A stretch of DNA of 12,659 nucleotides from JBNKEI01 sp050288705 (lineage in GTDB: Bacteria > Myxococcota > Myxococcia > Myxococcales > UBA5297). The stretch is from contig JBNKEI010000028.1 in NCBI GenBank assembly GCA_050288705.1, positions 1 to 12,659 on the forward strand, written 5' to 3'. The position numbers and the translations under genes were made by a program. The notes beneath the pieces are model-generated. The model was not told the origin of the DNA and did not search any database. It saw only the letters and a list, made by a program, of their open reading frames with translations. Shown here piece by piece: positions 1 through 6,714 of the stretch (position 1 is the first letter of the stretch; each line of letters opens with the position of its first letter).

Positions 1-72
1 TTAGTCCTTATACTAATTTTTTGGTTGTTTCTAGGATGTAGCATTTTGCTATTTGGTCTTGGCGCCAAGTAA
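1..72 (+). CDS. Possible C-terminal tail of a convergent membrane protein
   Basis: From base 1 a plus-strand frame reads 23 residues and then stops at TAA 70-72. The peptide is almost entirely hydrophobic (LVLILIFWLFLG, then CSILLFGLGAK) and has T at most second codon positions. That is what a final transmembrane helix with a short basic end looks like. If real, a membrane protein gene converges on the hox operon. The run is short, and T-rich DNA gives hydrophobic residues by chance, so this is speculative. It is incompatible with the opposite-strand frame at 1-263 unless the two overlap antisense. Confidence 0.2.
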   Translation, partial: LVLILIFWLFLGCSILLFGLGAK

Positions 73-263
73 GGATTGTCAACAATGAGACCTTTGCTGC
101 CAATTGCCGTTGATTCCAGGACATATCCATTACTATCATCAGTTAAAGGGTTAAAAATATCGAAGAAAGGATTGTGCTTGTTTAATATACAGCCGACAAT
201 CTCAAAAGAGAACCGCGGCCCAAAACGGAAATAGACCAATCGAAATCTTCGGAGACAACGCAT
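1..263 (-). CDS. Possible partial gene running off the left edge, function unknown
   Basis: A minus-strand frame starts with ATG at 263-261, directly after an in-frame TAG, and stays open for 87 codons to the window edge. It lies 81 bases downstream of hoxH in the same direction. The peptide begins MRCLRRFRLVYF, is mixed in composition, has no signal peptide or motif I recognise, and contains a stretch like NGYVLESTAIGSKGL. No Shine-Dalgarno is seen before the ATG. An open run this long in one of six frames is only mildly unlikely by chance. Two plus-strand frames on the same bases compete with it. It does not resemble hoxW or hyp maturation genes. Treat it as a candidate only. Confidence 0.22.
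   Translation of the reverse strand, partial: MRCLRRFRLVYFRFGPRFSFEIVGCILNKHNPFFDIFNPLTDDSNGYVLESTAIGSKGLIVDNPYLAPRPNSKMLHPRNNQKISIRT
58..69. repeat. 12-base perfect palindrome CTTGGCGCCAAG
   Basis: The bases read the same on both strands over 12 positions, centred on GGCGCC. No U-tract follows in either direction, so it is not an obvious terminator. It could be a protein-binding half-site pair or chance. It overlaps the end of the hydrophobic plus-strand frame. Confidence 0.4.
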
Positions 264-344
264 CTAGCAAATAATTGAGCCTATAAGCCGCCTGCTTACT
301 TGGATAACGTTGTATTATTGAAACACATTAGGAATCTCAGTCGA

Positions 345-1793
345 CTACCTACAGCGACTTCCCAGCGCTTCCCCCTCCGGCCCTTCTAGCAAGATTTTCA
401 GAGGCATTTGTCCTACTGCATGGGTCGCACAGGACAGACAAGGATCATAAGCTCGAAGTGCGACCTCAATTTGATTTAATAGCGGCTCAGTAATAGTCCG
501 CCCCGACAGCTCGTCAAAGGCTACTCGCGCAATGGAACGATTCATGGCTTCGTTATTGTTAGTAGTAGAAACAATAAGATTAGCCCGTTGTATTTGGTCG
601 TACTCGTCAACTTCATAGTGGTGAAAGAGAGTTCCCCGAGGAGCTTCTAGAAAAGCTACGCCTTCTTTGCGCCGCACACCTGGCTTTGCCATTAATTCGC
701 CGCTTAGAACTTGGTCATCTTCCAGTATTGATTTGATCTTTTCAGCGGCATGAATAGATATAATTGCCCGCGCCTCGTGATAGGCAAGCGTAGAATGAAC
801 TGGTTTTCCTTTCCCGCGAATTTTAAAAACCTGACGCTCATTTTCGGCAATAGGAGTGTCCATAAAATCGCAGCAGTTTAGTTGCGCAAGTGGCCCTACT
901 CGATACCAGCCATTCTCCCAACCAAGAGAACGAATATAGGGAAACTTCATATAACTCCAAGAACGTGTTTCTTCAGCCAGATAATCTTGGTACTCCCATG
1001 GTTTAACCTGATCAAATATTTTTTTACCCTGCGCGTCGATTACTCGCAGCAATCCATCATAAAGATCAAGACTTCCATCTGGCTGACATATACTCATATA
1101 ATTTGATTCCACCGTCCCGAACTGGCTCATGCGTGCGTCGTCGAGCTTAGAAACTTTTCGACATAATTCTAAAGCCTCGACTGTCCAGCCAATTGCTGAA
1201 TCGGCGTTTTTATACAAGGCGTCTTTTTCTTCTTTGGCAAGATGCTTGGTAAAGCCCCCAGCTACTGCAGTCATGGGATGAATTCTTTTCCCGCTGGTTG
1301 CTCGAATCACTTCCTGACCATATTGGTGAAGAGAAATGCCTCGTTTGGCAATATCTGGGCATTCCTGAACAATCCCGGCGATATTGCGCTTCATAACCGG
1401 AGCATCGAATCCAAAAAGCAGGTCAGGACAAGCCAGATAAAAAAAATGAGCTGCATGGGATTGCACTATTTGTCCATAATGCATTAGCCGGCGCATTTTC
1501 TCGGCAGTTGGAGTAAGTTGGTCAATCCCCAGAACAGCGTCCATGGCTTTTGCAGCGCACAAATGATGACTAACTGGACAAATTCCACATAATCGTTGGA
1601 CTGCTACCGGGGCTTCTTGCATCATGCGGCCTTGAATGAATCGCTCGAATCCTCGGAATTCTACGATATGAAAGCGTGCATCCTTCACTTGGCCAGATTC
1701 ATCCAAACGGATGGTTACCTTACCGTGGCCTTCAATTCTGGTTACGGGGTCAATTTGAATGGTAATTGTTTTACTTTCAGTCTCCACGGTCAT
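345..1793 (-). CDS. hoxH: NAD-reducing [NiFe] hydrogenase large subunit HoxH
   Basis: This is the catalytic large subunit (482 aa) of the soluble bidirectional hydrogenase; it holds the Ni-Fe(CN)2CO site that splits or forms H2. The N-terminal motif RIEGHGK is at residues 19-25. The L1 motif RLCGICPVSHH gives Cys69 and Cys72, and the L2 motif DPCLSCATHA gives Cys452 and Cys455 with His458. All four Ni ligands are therefore present. After His458 a 24-residue tail remains. In HoxH proteins this tail is removed by a dedicated endopeptidase after nickel insertion, so the gene encodes an immature precursor of normal form. The ATG at 1793 has a purine-rich AAAGGGG just upstream. It is the last gene of the hox operon, 24 bases after hoxY. 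Length and motifs fit group 3d rather than F420- or ferredoxin-linked types, because HoxF and HoxU are encoded alongside. Confidence 0.97.
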   Translation of the reverse strand: MTVETESKTITIQIDPVTRIEGHGKVTIRLDESGQVKDARFHIVEFRGFERFIQGRMMQEAPVAVQRLCGICPVSHHLCAAKAMDAVLGIDQLTPTAEKMRRLMHYGQIVQSHAAHFFYLACPDLLFGFDAPVMKRNIAGIVQECPDIAKRGISLHQYGQEVIRATSGKRIHPMTAVAGGFTKHLAKEEKDALYKNADSAIGWTVEALELCRKVSKLDDARMSQFGTVESNYMSICQPDGSLDLYDGLLRVIDAQGKKIFDQVKPWEYQDYLAEETRSWSYMKFPYIRSLGWENGWYRVGPLAQLNCCDFMDTPIAENERQVFKIRGKGKPVHSTLAYHEARAIISIHAAEKIKSILEDDQVLSGELMAKPGVRRKEGVAFLEAPRGTLFHHYEVDEYDQIQRANLIVSTTNNNEAMNRSIARVAFDELSGRTITEPLLNQIEVALRAYDPCLSCATHAVGQMPLKILLEGPEGEALGSRCR

Positions 1794-1817
1794 TTCGCCC
1801 CTTTGGTTAATACTGAT

Positions 1818-2354
1818 TTAATCAAATTTTTTATAGATATAGGGCAAATCAGGTTTTTGCCCGCGCAAAAGCGCTTGTAGAGCATGCCAAATCAAATCTG
1901 CGGATGGAGGACATCCAGGCAAAAAGTAATCGATTTTAACCCATTCGTGAACGGGGTATACTTTGTTAAGCAATAGTGGAATTTCTTTGCTTTGGGGGAT
2001 CACACCGTTTGTAACTGTGGTGCCGCGTAAAAAAGCTTCTTCTAAACATTCTTGCAAAGGAATCCAATTGCGCATTGCGGGAATGTTTCCAGTAATTGCA
2101 CATTCTCCAACTGAAACCATTATTTTGCAGTTTTTGCGAAAATCCTGCAATACTTCCACATCGTGTTCGTTTGAGCACCCTCCTTCAATGTACCCAATGT
2201 CTACAATTGAATCGAAAGATTTTTTATCAGTAAAAGGAGTTTTATCGAAATCAACATCTTCCAGCAGTTTAAACAAACGGTCATCAATATCGAGTAACGA
2301 CATATGACAACCAAAGCAGCCAGCCAGAGAACAAGTAGCGAGCTTTTTTTTCAC
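1818..2354 (-). CDS. hoxY: NAD-reducing [NiFe] hydrogenase small subunit HoxY
   Basis: This is the small subunit (178 aa) carrying the proximal [4Fe-4S] cluster that passes electrons between the NiFe site in HoxH and the HoxFU diaphorase. Likely cluster ligands are Cys13 and Cys16 (LAGCFGCHMS), Cys85 (VGECAITGN) and Cys148 (LPGCPPSAD). This is the short form typical of cytoplasmic hydrogenases. There is no Tat signal peptide and no medial or distal cluster domain. The start is GTG at 2354, whose GTGA overlaps the hoxU stop by four bases; AGGGA lies ten bases upstream. Codons 2-4 are all lysine, written as a run of eight A. Translational coupling with hoxU is likely. An additional Cys60 in EGGCSNEHD sits near a position where HoxY proteins often have a cysteine. 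Confidence 0.96.
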   Translation of the reverse strand: MKKKLATCSLAGCFGCHMSLLDIDDRLFKLLEDVDFDKTPFTDKKSFDSIVDIGYIEGGCSNEHDVEVLQDFRKNCKIMVSVGECAITGNIPAMRNWIPLQECLEEAFLRGTTVTNGVIPQSKEIPLLLNKVYPVHEWVKIDYFLPGCPPSADLIWHALQALLRGQKPDLPYIYKKFD

Positions 2355-3106
2355 GTTTGGTCATTCCCTTCTGGTTCGGCAACACTCACTGCACCGTGAA
2401 TCTTGGACGCCTCTTCGATATCCGCACCTATGGGACGAGAATCGTAAGTTCGTTCTCCATAAGGGGATTGAAAAGCGGTACCTTTAATAAGAATACTTCC
2501 TACTGGACAAACCTGAGCCGCCTTATCAGAAGCCCGAATGGGGGTACCGATAAGTCCTTTGCGAGAATCAACGGCAATACGCATTTCGCCGTTGCGGTTT
2601 TCGAAAGCGAACACTGTTTTTTTATCAACGTGACGAGAGGCTACATCGCACATTCCACAAAGAATGCAGCGACTGCGATCAATAAAGACTTCCGGATTAG
2701 TAGCATCGATATCCCTAGTCACATAACGATAAGGCAACGTGGGAGCGAGCATATTCAAGCGATAAGCGCAGGCTTGCAAATCGCAATTACCGGTTTTCTC
2801 ACACTCGGGGCAGATATGATTTCCTTCTACAAATAGCATTTCAATAATACGAGCGCGATCGCGTTGAAGTTCGGGAGTTTGGTGCTCGATAACCATGCCG
2901 TTGGCAACCGGGGTATAGCAAGCGCCTGCATAGCGGCCGTTAATACGTACAGTGCAAAGACGGCACCTACCAGCAGGAATAAGATCAGGACGATAGCAAA
3001 GCCGCGGAATAAAAACTCCGACTGCATCACACGCCTGAAGAACGGTTTTTCCTGGAGACGTCTGTATTTCTGCACCGTCAACAAAGATGGTAACTAGCTC
3101 GCTCAT
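2351..3106 (-). CDS. hoxU: NAD-reducing hydrogenase diaphorase FeS subunit HoxU
   Basis: This 251-aa iron-sulfur subunit resembles the N-terminal part of complex I subunit NuoG and wires HoxF to HoxY. Three cluster sites are visible. A plant-ferredoxin-like [2Fe-2S] site uses Cys37, Cys48, Cys51 and Cys63. A His-ligated [4Fe-4S] site uses His97, Cys99, Cys102 and Cys108 (HICPECEKTGNC). A second [4Fe-4S] site uses CILCGMC (Cys147, 150, 153) plus the distant Cys200 in QVCPVGS. The conserved C-terminal SPYGERTYD follows. The NuoG molybdopterin-like domain is absent, as expected for HoxU. The ATG at 3106 shares ATGA with the hoxF stop, and the gene's own TGA overlaps the hoxY GTG, so the three genes are probably translated in a coupled way. 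Confidence 0.96.
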   Translation of the reverse strand: MSELVTIFVDGAEIQTSPGKTVLQACDAVGVFIPRLCYRPDLIPAGRCRLCTVRINGRYAGACYTPVANGMVIEHQTPELQRDRARIIEMLFVEGNHICPECEKTGNCDLQACAYRLNMLAPTLPYRYVTRDIDATNPEVFIDRSRCILCGMCDVASRHVDKKTVFAFENRNGEMRIAVDSRKGLIGTPIRASDKAAQVCPVGSILIKGTAFQSPYGERTYDSRPIGADIEEASKIHGAVSVAEPEGNDQT

Positions 3107-4887
3107 ATTTGCTTTTCCATTATCTGACGAGCATCGGCCAGCGCCTCGTCAAGTGAAACGCGAGATGTAAAATCTACCGCTTGAAGCCTTGTCTGGTATA
3201 GTTCCGGGAAATTACGGCTGGTCGACACAATAGGGTTTGCTGCCGATTGCCCTAGGCCACAGCGACTAGTTCGTTTAACGGTACCGGCAAAATCAAGCAA
3301 TTCTTCCCAATCACCATGAGTGCCGCGGCCTTCTACAATTTTGGCAAACATTGTTTCTAATATGGGAGTACCCGCCCTGCAAGGAGTACAATATCCGCAA
3401 GATTCCTCGGAAAAAAATTTTTGAAATTCTTGGACAATGGCCAGCAAATCTCTTTGCTGACCAAAAACCATTATTGATCCGCCAGCCCGAAGATCTTCGT
3501 GACAAAGCTTACGTCCGAAATCTTTGGGACCTATTATTTCTCCCGAAGGACCACTGACCATTGCTGCTGCGCTGTTAATAGCACCTGCGAGAGCAAGAAG
3601 ATCGTAAACAGTGATTCCCAAGGGAACTTCGAAAATCCCTGGACGATCGCAGTCGCCGGACACGCTAAACAATTTGGTTCCTACCGAATCTTTTGTTCCG
3701 TATTGCGTAAACCATTCACTGCCTTTTTCCAGGATACGAGTTACACAGGCGAGAGTCTCCACATTATTGACTGCGGTTGGCTTGCCTAAATATCCGGCGT
3801 CAGTCGGGTATGGCGGGCGATCACGGGGAGCCCCCCGCTTTCCTTCGCTCGACTCCAGTAAAGCGGTTTCCTCGCCACAAATGTAGGCGCCTGCCCCAAG
3901 TTGAATTCGAATGTCAAAGTGAAAATTCTCGTGGCCACAAACGTGGTCACCTAATAGATGCTGTGTTCGGCGCTTGGTTATTATTTCGTTTAAATGAGGC
4001 CATAACCAGGCATATTCCGCACGTAGGTAAAAAATTCCTTCCTGCGCCCCAATAGCATATCCTGCAATAGTCATCCCTTCAAAAACCAAGTCGGCTGCTT
4101 CCGAGAGAAGTACACGATCTTTAAATGTACCAGGCTCGCCTTCGTCAGCATTTCCGACAACCACTCGCTGGGCGGTGTTTCTTGAATAACGGGTTAGATT
4201 CCATTTATTGGCAGTTGGAAAGCCAGCACCACCCCGACCTCTAAGCCTTGAAGAACAGATTTCGTCGATAACCCGCTCCGGACTTCCGGAAAGAGCTTTC
4301 CATAGTCCCGCTCCTTTTTGAATAGGTTGGAAAAAAACTGGTCCAGGCAAAATAATATTGGAATCAACTTTTGAATTAGGACCGCAAGCGTTTTGAATCT
4401 GAGGAAATTCTTGCCCATGGTCCAAAATTCCAGTTGTTTTAAGCTTATTGGTAATAGAGTCAACTTTTTCCGGGGAAAGGCGAGTAAATACCGAGCCATT
4501 CACTAATATTGCCGGTCCTTGATCGCACAGCCCAATGCAGCTCGTCCATTGAAGCGAAAATCGAGAATCGCTAGTAGTAGAACCCATTTTAATACCTAGC
4601 GTTTTTTGAAATTTCTCCGCTAATTGCTCGCTCTCAAAGGCCGAACAGGCTGGACAGCGGGGAATACGAATACTGGCATGGCCTTGGCCCTGACGACGAA
4701 AGAAAGAATAAAAACTCACCGCATCCAGTACGTCAGCACGGTGAATTCCCATCGCAGTAGCAATTTGATCAATTGAGCTTTCGGAAATCATTCCGTACTG
4801 GTTCTGCACTGCCTGAAGAATATCCAAAAGCCTCGTTCGGCTATTATTATACTTTTCAACCAAAGAGGGTATTTCAGTCTCTTCCAT
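3103..4887 (-). CDS. hoxF: NAD-reducing hydrogenase diaphorase subunit HoxF (NuoE-NuoF fusion)
   Basis: This 594-aa flavoprotein exchanges electrons with NAD+/NADH. Residues 1-150 are a NuoE-like thioredoxin-fold [2Fe-2S] domain. Residues from about 180 onward are NuoF-like: glycine-rich FMN/NADH segment GRGGAG at 217-222, NADEGEPGTF at 246-255, and GAGAYICGEE at 331-340. The [4Fe-4S] site is ESCGYCTPCRAG (Cys497, 500, 503) plus Cys543 in SRCGLG. Length and the E-F fusion match HoxF of group 3d enzymes such as that of Cupriavidus necator; no separate hoxE is seen. The N-terminal domain has Cys78, Cys81, Cys117 and Cys121, but the first pair is C-x2-C rather than the usual C-x4-C of NuoE. Cluster binding there is therefore uncertain. 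The ATG at 4887 has a strong AAGGAGGG five bases away. It is the first gene of the hox operon. Confidence 0.97.
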   Translation of the reverse strand: MEETEIPSLVEKYNNSRTRLLDILQAVQNQYGMISESSIDQIATAMGIHRADVLDAVSFYSFFRRQGQGHASIRIPRCPACSAFESEQLAEKFQKTLGIKMGSTTSDSRFSLQWTSCIGLCDQGPAILVNGSVFTRLSPEKVDSITNKLKTTGILDHGQEFPQIQNACGPNSKVDSNIILPGPVFFQPIQKGAGLWKALSGSPERVIDEICSSRLRGRGGAGFPTANKWNLTRYSRNTAQRVVVGNADEGEPGTFKDRVLLSEAADLVFEGMTIAGYAIGAQEGIFYLRAEYAWLWPHLNEIITKRRTQHLLGDHVCGHENFHFDIRIQLGAGAYICGEETALLESSEGKRGAPRDRPPYPTDAGYLGKPTAVNNVETLACVTRILEKGSEWFTQYGTKDSVGTKLFSVSGDCDRPGIFEVPLGITVYDLLALAGAINSAAAMVSGPSGEIIGPKDFGRKLCHEDLRAGGSIMVFGQQRDLLAIVQEFQKFFSEESCGYCTPCRAGTPILETMFAKIVEGRGTHGDWEELLDFAGTVKRTSRCGLGQSAANPIVSTSRNFPELYQTRLQAVDFTSRVSLDEALADARQIMEKQI

Positions 4888-4890
4888 CTG

Positions 4891-4898
4891 CCCTCCTT
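4891..4898 (-). promoter_or_regulatory. Strong Shine-Dalgarno of hoxF
   Basis: AAGGAGGG precedes the hoxF ATG, leaving five bases after AAGGAG. This is the best ribosome-binding site in the window and supports independent translation of the hox operon from its first gene. Confidence 0.8.
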
Positions 4899-4970
4899 AA
4901 AAGGCGTGCAAATACCCTGGCGACAGAAGCCATTGCGAAAAAGATGGAAACAATTTTTATAAATTCAAGA

Positions 4971-4985
4971 AACCCAAAAGGGGTT
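4971..4985 (-). terminator. Weak hairpin between the TPR gene and hoxF
   Basis: On the minus strand AACCC-CTTTT-GGGTT can fold into a 5-base-pair stem with a five-base loop, directly after the TPR stop codon. The bases that follow are T-rich (TTCTTGAATTT) but not a true U-tract. It may partly separate the envelope genes from the hox operon. I found no clear promoter hexamers in the remaining AT-rich gap to hoxF, so read-through from upstream is possible. Confidence 0.25.
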
Positions 4986-4988
4986 GCA

Positions 4989-5684
4989 TTATCGTGATGA
5001 AGGCAATAAAGTCCTCATCTTTTTTTTCTTGACATGAAAATTATGTTCTGTAGGAGTTTTTTTTATTCCAGACTTGTGATTACGTTTAAAAAAATCACCA
5101 TATAGTTGCCTATAAACTCCATTTTTAGGCGCACAATAAATAAGCTTTTTAAATTGCTTTTCCGCCAATGAAATTTTACCTACGTTTTCATAAATACGCG
5201 CTAAACTAAGCCGAACTGGGCAGTCATTGGGCATTCCTCGCAAATATTCTAGCAAGTGACCAATTGCTTCAGCCTGTTTATGGGCGTTGATTAGCATTAA
5301 GGCTAACTGCCTACGTGCCGCGCTCATATCAGGACGTAAAAGCACTGCTTGACGATAACAGTGGAGCGCATTGTCTACATCGCCCACTCGTTGGTAATAT
5401 TTGCCTAAAACCAGCCAGGTTCGTGGATTATTTGGTTCCAGTCTCCTGGCCTCACCTGCCGCTAACGCCAATTCTCGGGAGTCCGACTGATTTTGCAAAA
5501 GGACTTCTGCCAATTCGATATATGCTAAACCCCAGCCCGGATAAGTTCTTACTATCCGCCGAAATTCTGCTTCTGCCCCTACTAAATTGCCAACCGCAAC
5601 CAGTTCCTTACCTTTACGTAATTCGGAGACCGGATCGAGCACTTGCGCCAAAATTGCTAAAATAGTTCCAATCCATGCCCCCAT
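4989..5684 (-). CDS. TPR-repeat protein, probably exported or membrane-anchored
   Basis: A 231-aa protein begins with a short hydrophobic segment (MGAWIGTILAILAQVL), which may be a signal or anchor. About five tetratricopeptide repeats follow, recognisable by pairs of helices with A-E-A-E-F-R-R-I, A-L-H-C-Y-R-Q-A-V and A-E-K-Q-F-K-K-L-type ends and a Pro at each repeat boundary. TPRs are scaffolds for protein-protein contacts. The ATG at 5684 is chosen over the TTG at 5687 because GGAAGAGGG ends seven bases before the ATG. The gene starts 15 bases after the stop of the OmpA-family gene, so they are probably co-transcribed. The last ~30 residues are lysine-rich, unlike the repeats, and are encoded with two runs of eight A. 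The specific function is unknown; context suggests cell envelope work. Confidence 0.8.
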   Translation of the reverse strand: MGAWIGTILAILAQVLDPVSELRKGKELVAVGNLVGAEAEFRRIVRTYPGWGLAYIELAEVLLQNQSDSRELALAAGEARRLEPNNPRTWLVLGKYYQRVGDVDNALHCYRQAVLLRPDMSAARRQLALMLINAHKQAEAIGHLLEYLRGMPNDCPVRLSLARIYENVGKISLAEKQFKKLIYCAPKNGVYRQLYGDFFKRNHKSGIKKTPTEHNFHVKKKKMRTLLPSSR

Positions 5685-5691
5685 CAAGCAG

Positions 5692-5700
5692 CCCTCTTCC
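5692..5700 (-). promoter_or_regulatory. Shine-Dalgarno deciding the TPR gene start
   Basis: GGAAGAGGG overlaps the end of the preceding OmpA-family gene and is spaced seven bases from the ATG at 5684. This spacing favours the ATG over the neighbouring TTG. Confidence 0.65.
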
Positions 5701-6629
5701 TAATCTCGTTTCAACAATCGAAACTCAGTTCGGCGATTGAGATCTCGTCCTTCCTTAGTAGCATTGGATGCAATTGGTTGACTTGACCCAAACCCTTCTG
5801 CTTGCAAACGATGAGCTTCGACTCCCCGTTCTATAAGGCTGTTTCTAACTGCTTGCGCACGAGCCATGGACAATCTTCGATTAACTCTATCGCTGCCCGA
5901 TGAATCGGTATGTCCTTCCACTAGCACTTCTTTGATTTCTGGATGATCTTGCAACGCTTGGGCAATCTGATCCAGAACTTCCCAGCTTTCTTTTCCTTGA
6001 ATTGTCGCCTTACCTGTTCGGAAAAAAATTTGCTGCTTAATTTCGATACGATCGCGCTTCACCTCTACCTTGGAAAATATGCGCGGGCAGCCACTATTTT
6101 GCGCTATTCCCGGAACATTAGGACAACGATCGAGCTGGTCAGTAATTCCGTCATTGTCATTGTCCACGTCTGGACAACCGTCTTCATCCAGAAACCCGTC
6201 CCGATCCTCGGCATCAAAAGGACAGCGGTCAACGTCATCTATTATTGCGTCCCCGTCAGTATCTTTGTGGACTGATTCTGCGGTGGGTACCCGGGGAGCA
6301 ACAGGAGGAGCAATATCGGTTTCTTTCCAATTGCAATTTTTGCTTATTAGAATGGCTTTTTCGGCATTTGCTTGGGCAACATCTAAATGTTCTTCGGCTC
6401 GCTCACCATCCCCTTGATTTCTTTCTGTTTGGGCAAACTCTAAATTGGCTTGTGCCAAGGCCAGCTCCTTGGAACTACAGTAATAGGCGCCAGCTTTTTT
6501 CGCCTGATCAATTTTTATCTGTACGGTGCTTTCTCTAGCAATTATTCGATTTTCCGCTGCACATCTCCAGAACGTACAGCAAGCCACCAAACAACCGAAA
6601 ACCAGGCGAAATCTTGAAAACTTCCTCAT
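5700..6629 (-). CDS. OmpA-family lipoprotein with TSP3-like calcium repeats
   Basis: A 309-aa envelope protein. Residues 1-17 form a lipoprotein signal with lipobox LVAC (lipidated Cys17). Residues ~35-98 are an alanine- and glutamate-rich helical segment like DUF4398. Residues ~123-181 hold Asp-rich thrombospondin type 3-like repeats (DTDGD, DVDRCP, DNDNDGITD, DRCPNVPG), which usually bind Ca2+. Residues ~200-305 are the OmpA/MotB C-terminal domain with GHTDSSGSDRVN and LSMARAQAV; Asp242 and Arg257 match positions that bind diaminopimelate in peptidoglycan. It therefore probably tethers the outer membrane to the cell wall without the usual beta-barrel. The ATG at 6629 has GAGG four bases upstream. 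It lies 85 bases after the small lipoprotein gene and 15 bases before the TPR gene. Further cysteines (18, 23) follow the lipobox. Confidence 0.92.
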   Translation of the reverse strand: MRKFSRFRLVFGCLVACCTFWRCAAENRIIARESTVQIKIDQAKKAGAYYCSSKELALAQANLEFAQTERNQGDGERAEEHLDVAQANAEKAILISKNCNWKETDIAPPVAPRVPTAESVHKDTDGDAIIDDVDRCPFDAEDRDGFLDEDGCPDVDNDNDGITDQLDRCPNVPGIAQNSGCPRIFSKVEVKRDRIEIKQQIFFRTGKATIQGKESWEVLDQIAQALQDHPEIKEVLVEGHTDSSGSDRVNRRLSMARAQAVRNSLIERGVEAHRLQAEGFGSSQPIASNATKEGRDLNRRTEFRLLKRD

Positions 6630-6714
6630 CTTGCCTCTACTATTACTCTCTATTGGGCGAGGAAGCAGACTCGGAACCCCAAATCAACTCAGCAAAGCCG
6701 GCATTGAACCTCGG

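Larger units (their letters stand above)
1..344. other. Left-edge region downstream of hoxH with no recognised gene
   Basis: This stretch follows the hoxH stop and runs to the window edge. I see no convincing terminator after hoxH, no tRNA and no familiar protein. Three weak reading frames compete here. One is a minus-strand frame open from an ATG at 263 to the edge. Another is a very hydrophobic plus-strand frame from base 1 to a TAA at 70-72. The third is a 49-codon plus-strand frame at 85-234 with a fair Shine-Dalgarno. A perfect 12-base palindrome, CTTGGCGCCAAG, lies at 58-69. At most one or two of these frames can be real, and none gives a family I recognise. Confidence 0.6.

Noticed and set aside
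1963..2307. Plus-strand 114-codon frame within hoxY
   Set aside because: It is antisense to an intact hoxY with all cluster ligands, and has no motif of its own.
4956..4961. TATAAA as a hoxF -10 box
   Set aside because: No acceptable -35 hexamer lies 16-18 bases upstream, and no sigma54 GG-N10-GC pattern was found in the gap.
6070..6417. Plus-strand 115-codon frame opposite the OmpA-family gene
   Set aside because: It is low complexity, rich in Ser and Pro, and is the mirror of the Asp-rich repeats on the coding strand.
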